From the NCBI GenBank assembly GCA_964526035.1, contig CAZGKE010000191.1, positions 1 to 5,901 of the forward strand: a DNA stretch of 5,901 bases, given 5' to 3'. Position numbers and translations under genes: made by a program. The notes under the pieces were generated by a model that worked only from the letters and a program-made list of their open reading frames with translations, was not told the origin of the DNA and made no database searches. This DNA comes from DAOMOD01 sp964526035. GTDB lineage: Bacteria; Pseudomonadota; Gammaproteobacteria; Xanthomonadales; BPKI01. Positions 5,838 through 5,901 of this stretch are shown here, one piece after another (positions within the stretch are counted from its first letter, which is position 1; every line of letters starts with the position of its first letter).

Positions 5838-5901
5838 TTCTGTGGTATGGAGACAGATGCCCGGCCTGGAACGGCGAGGACGCTAACGGCGTACCGAGTT
5901 C
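5834..5901 (+). CDS. possible start of a next gene, cut by the window edge
   Basis: A GTG at 5834 overlaps the TGA at 5835 as GTGA, a common coupling arrangement, and GGGAG (5824-5828) lies five bases upstream as a possible ribosome binding site. The frame reads VILWYGDRCPAWNGEDANG and remains open to the edge of the window, about 22 codons. Too little is present to identify it, and another ATG at 5848 in a different frame is also open to the edge, so this is only a candidate. Confidence 0.25.
   Translation, partial: MILWYGDRCPAWNGEDANGVPS

Noticed and set aside
1..5901. Canonical parS site, CRISPR array, tRNA or rRNA
   Set aside because: By eye I found no parS-like TTTCACGTGAAA palindrome, no regularly spaced repeats and no RNA gene signature.
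5731..5901. Minus-strand open frame entering from the right edge of the window
   Set aside because: It is about 56 codons with no start visible and no recognisable motif, and it competes with plus-strand frames that look more protein-like.

Overview
The window looks like part of a bacterial chromosome or large plasmid with moderately high GC content. The gene style and order suggest an environmental lineage, possibly a planctomycete. That placement is an inference from family resemblance and cannot be confirmed here. No rRNA, tRNA or CRISPR array was seen.

Layout. On the minus strand, 5-616 holds a hypothetical protein that belongs to the flanking DNA. From about 601 to 5591 five genes run on the plus strand as one tightly packed block: (1) a small Cys-rich, Lys-rich putative zinc-binding protein (745-1437, with coding-like sequence back to 601); (2) a ParB/Spo0J-like protein (1448-2347); (3) an IS21 IstA-like DDE transposase with all three acidic residues apparently present (2325-3857); (4) an IstB-like AAA+ ATPase (3841-4608); (5) a DUF3991/Toprim primase-like protein (4614-5591). 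Spacings are +10, -23, -17 and +5 nt, and strong Shine-Dalgarno sequences precede genes 3 and 4 inside the preceding reading frames, so transcription and translation are probably coupled. The last 310 bases (5592-5901) hold no confident gene, but do contain fragments of open frame that look like a degraded or frameshifted small gene, followed by a possible gene start at 5834.

Interpretation. IstA plus IstB is the transposase plus target-handling ATPase pair of IS21, analogous to MuA/MuB and TnsB/TnsC. Here the pair is not a free-standing insertion sequence: both of its edges overlap or abut neighbouring coding frames, leaving no room for its own terminal repeats. It is embedded between a ParB-like DNA-binding protein and a primase-like protein, with a putative zinc protein at the front. 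The most interesting reading is a composite mobile or domesticated recombination and replication module, in which the ParB-like protein might choose or mark DNA sites and the primase-like protein might support replication after strand transfer or on a plasmid-like form. This is a hypothesis; the sequence directly shows only the domains and the operon structure.
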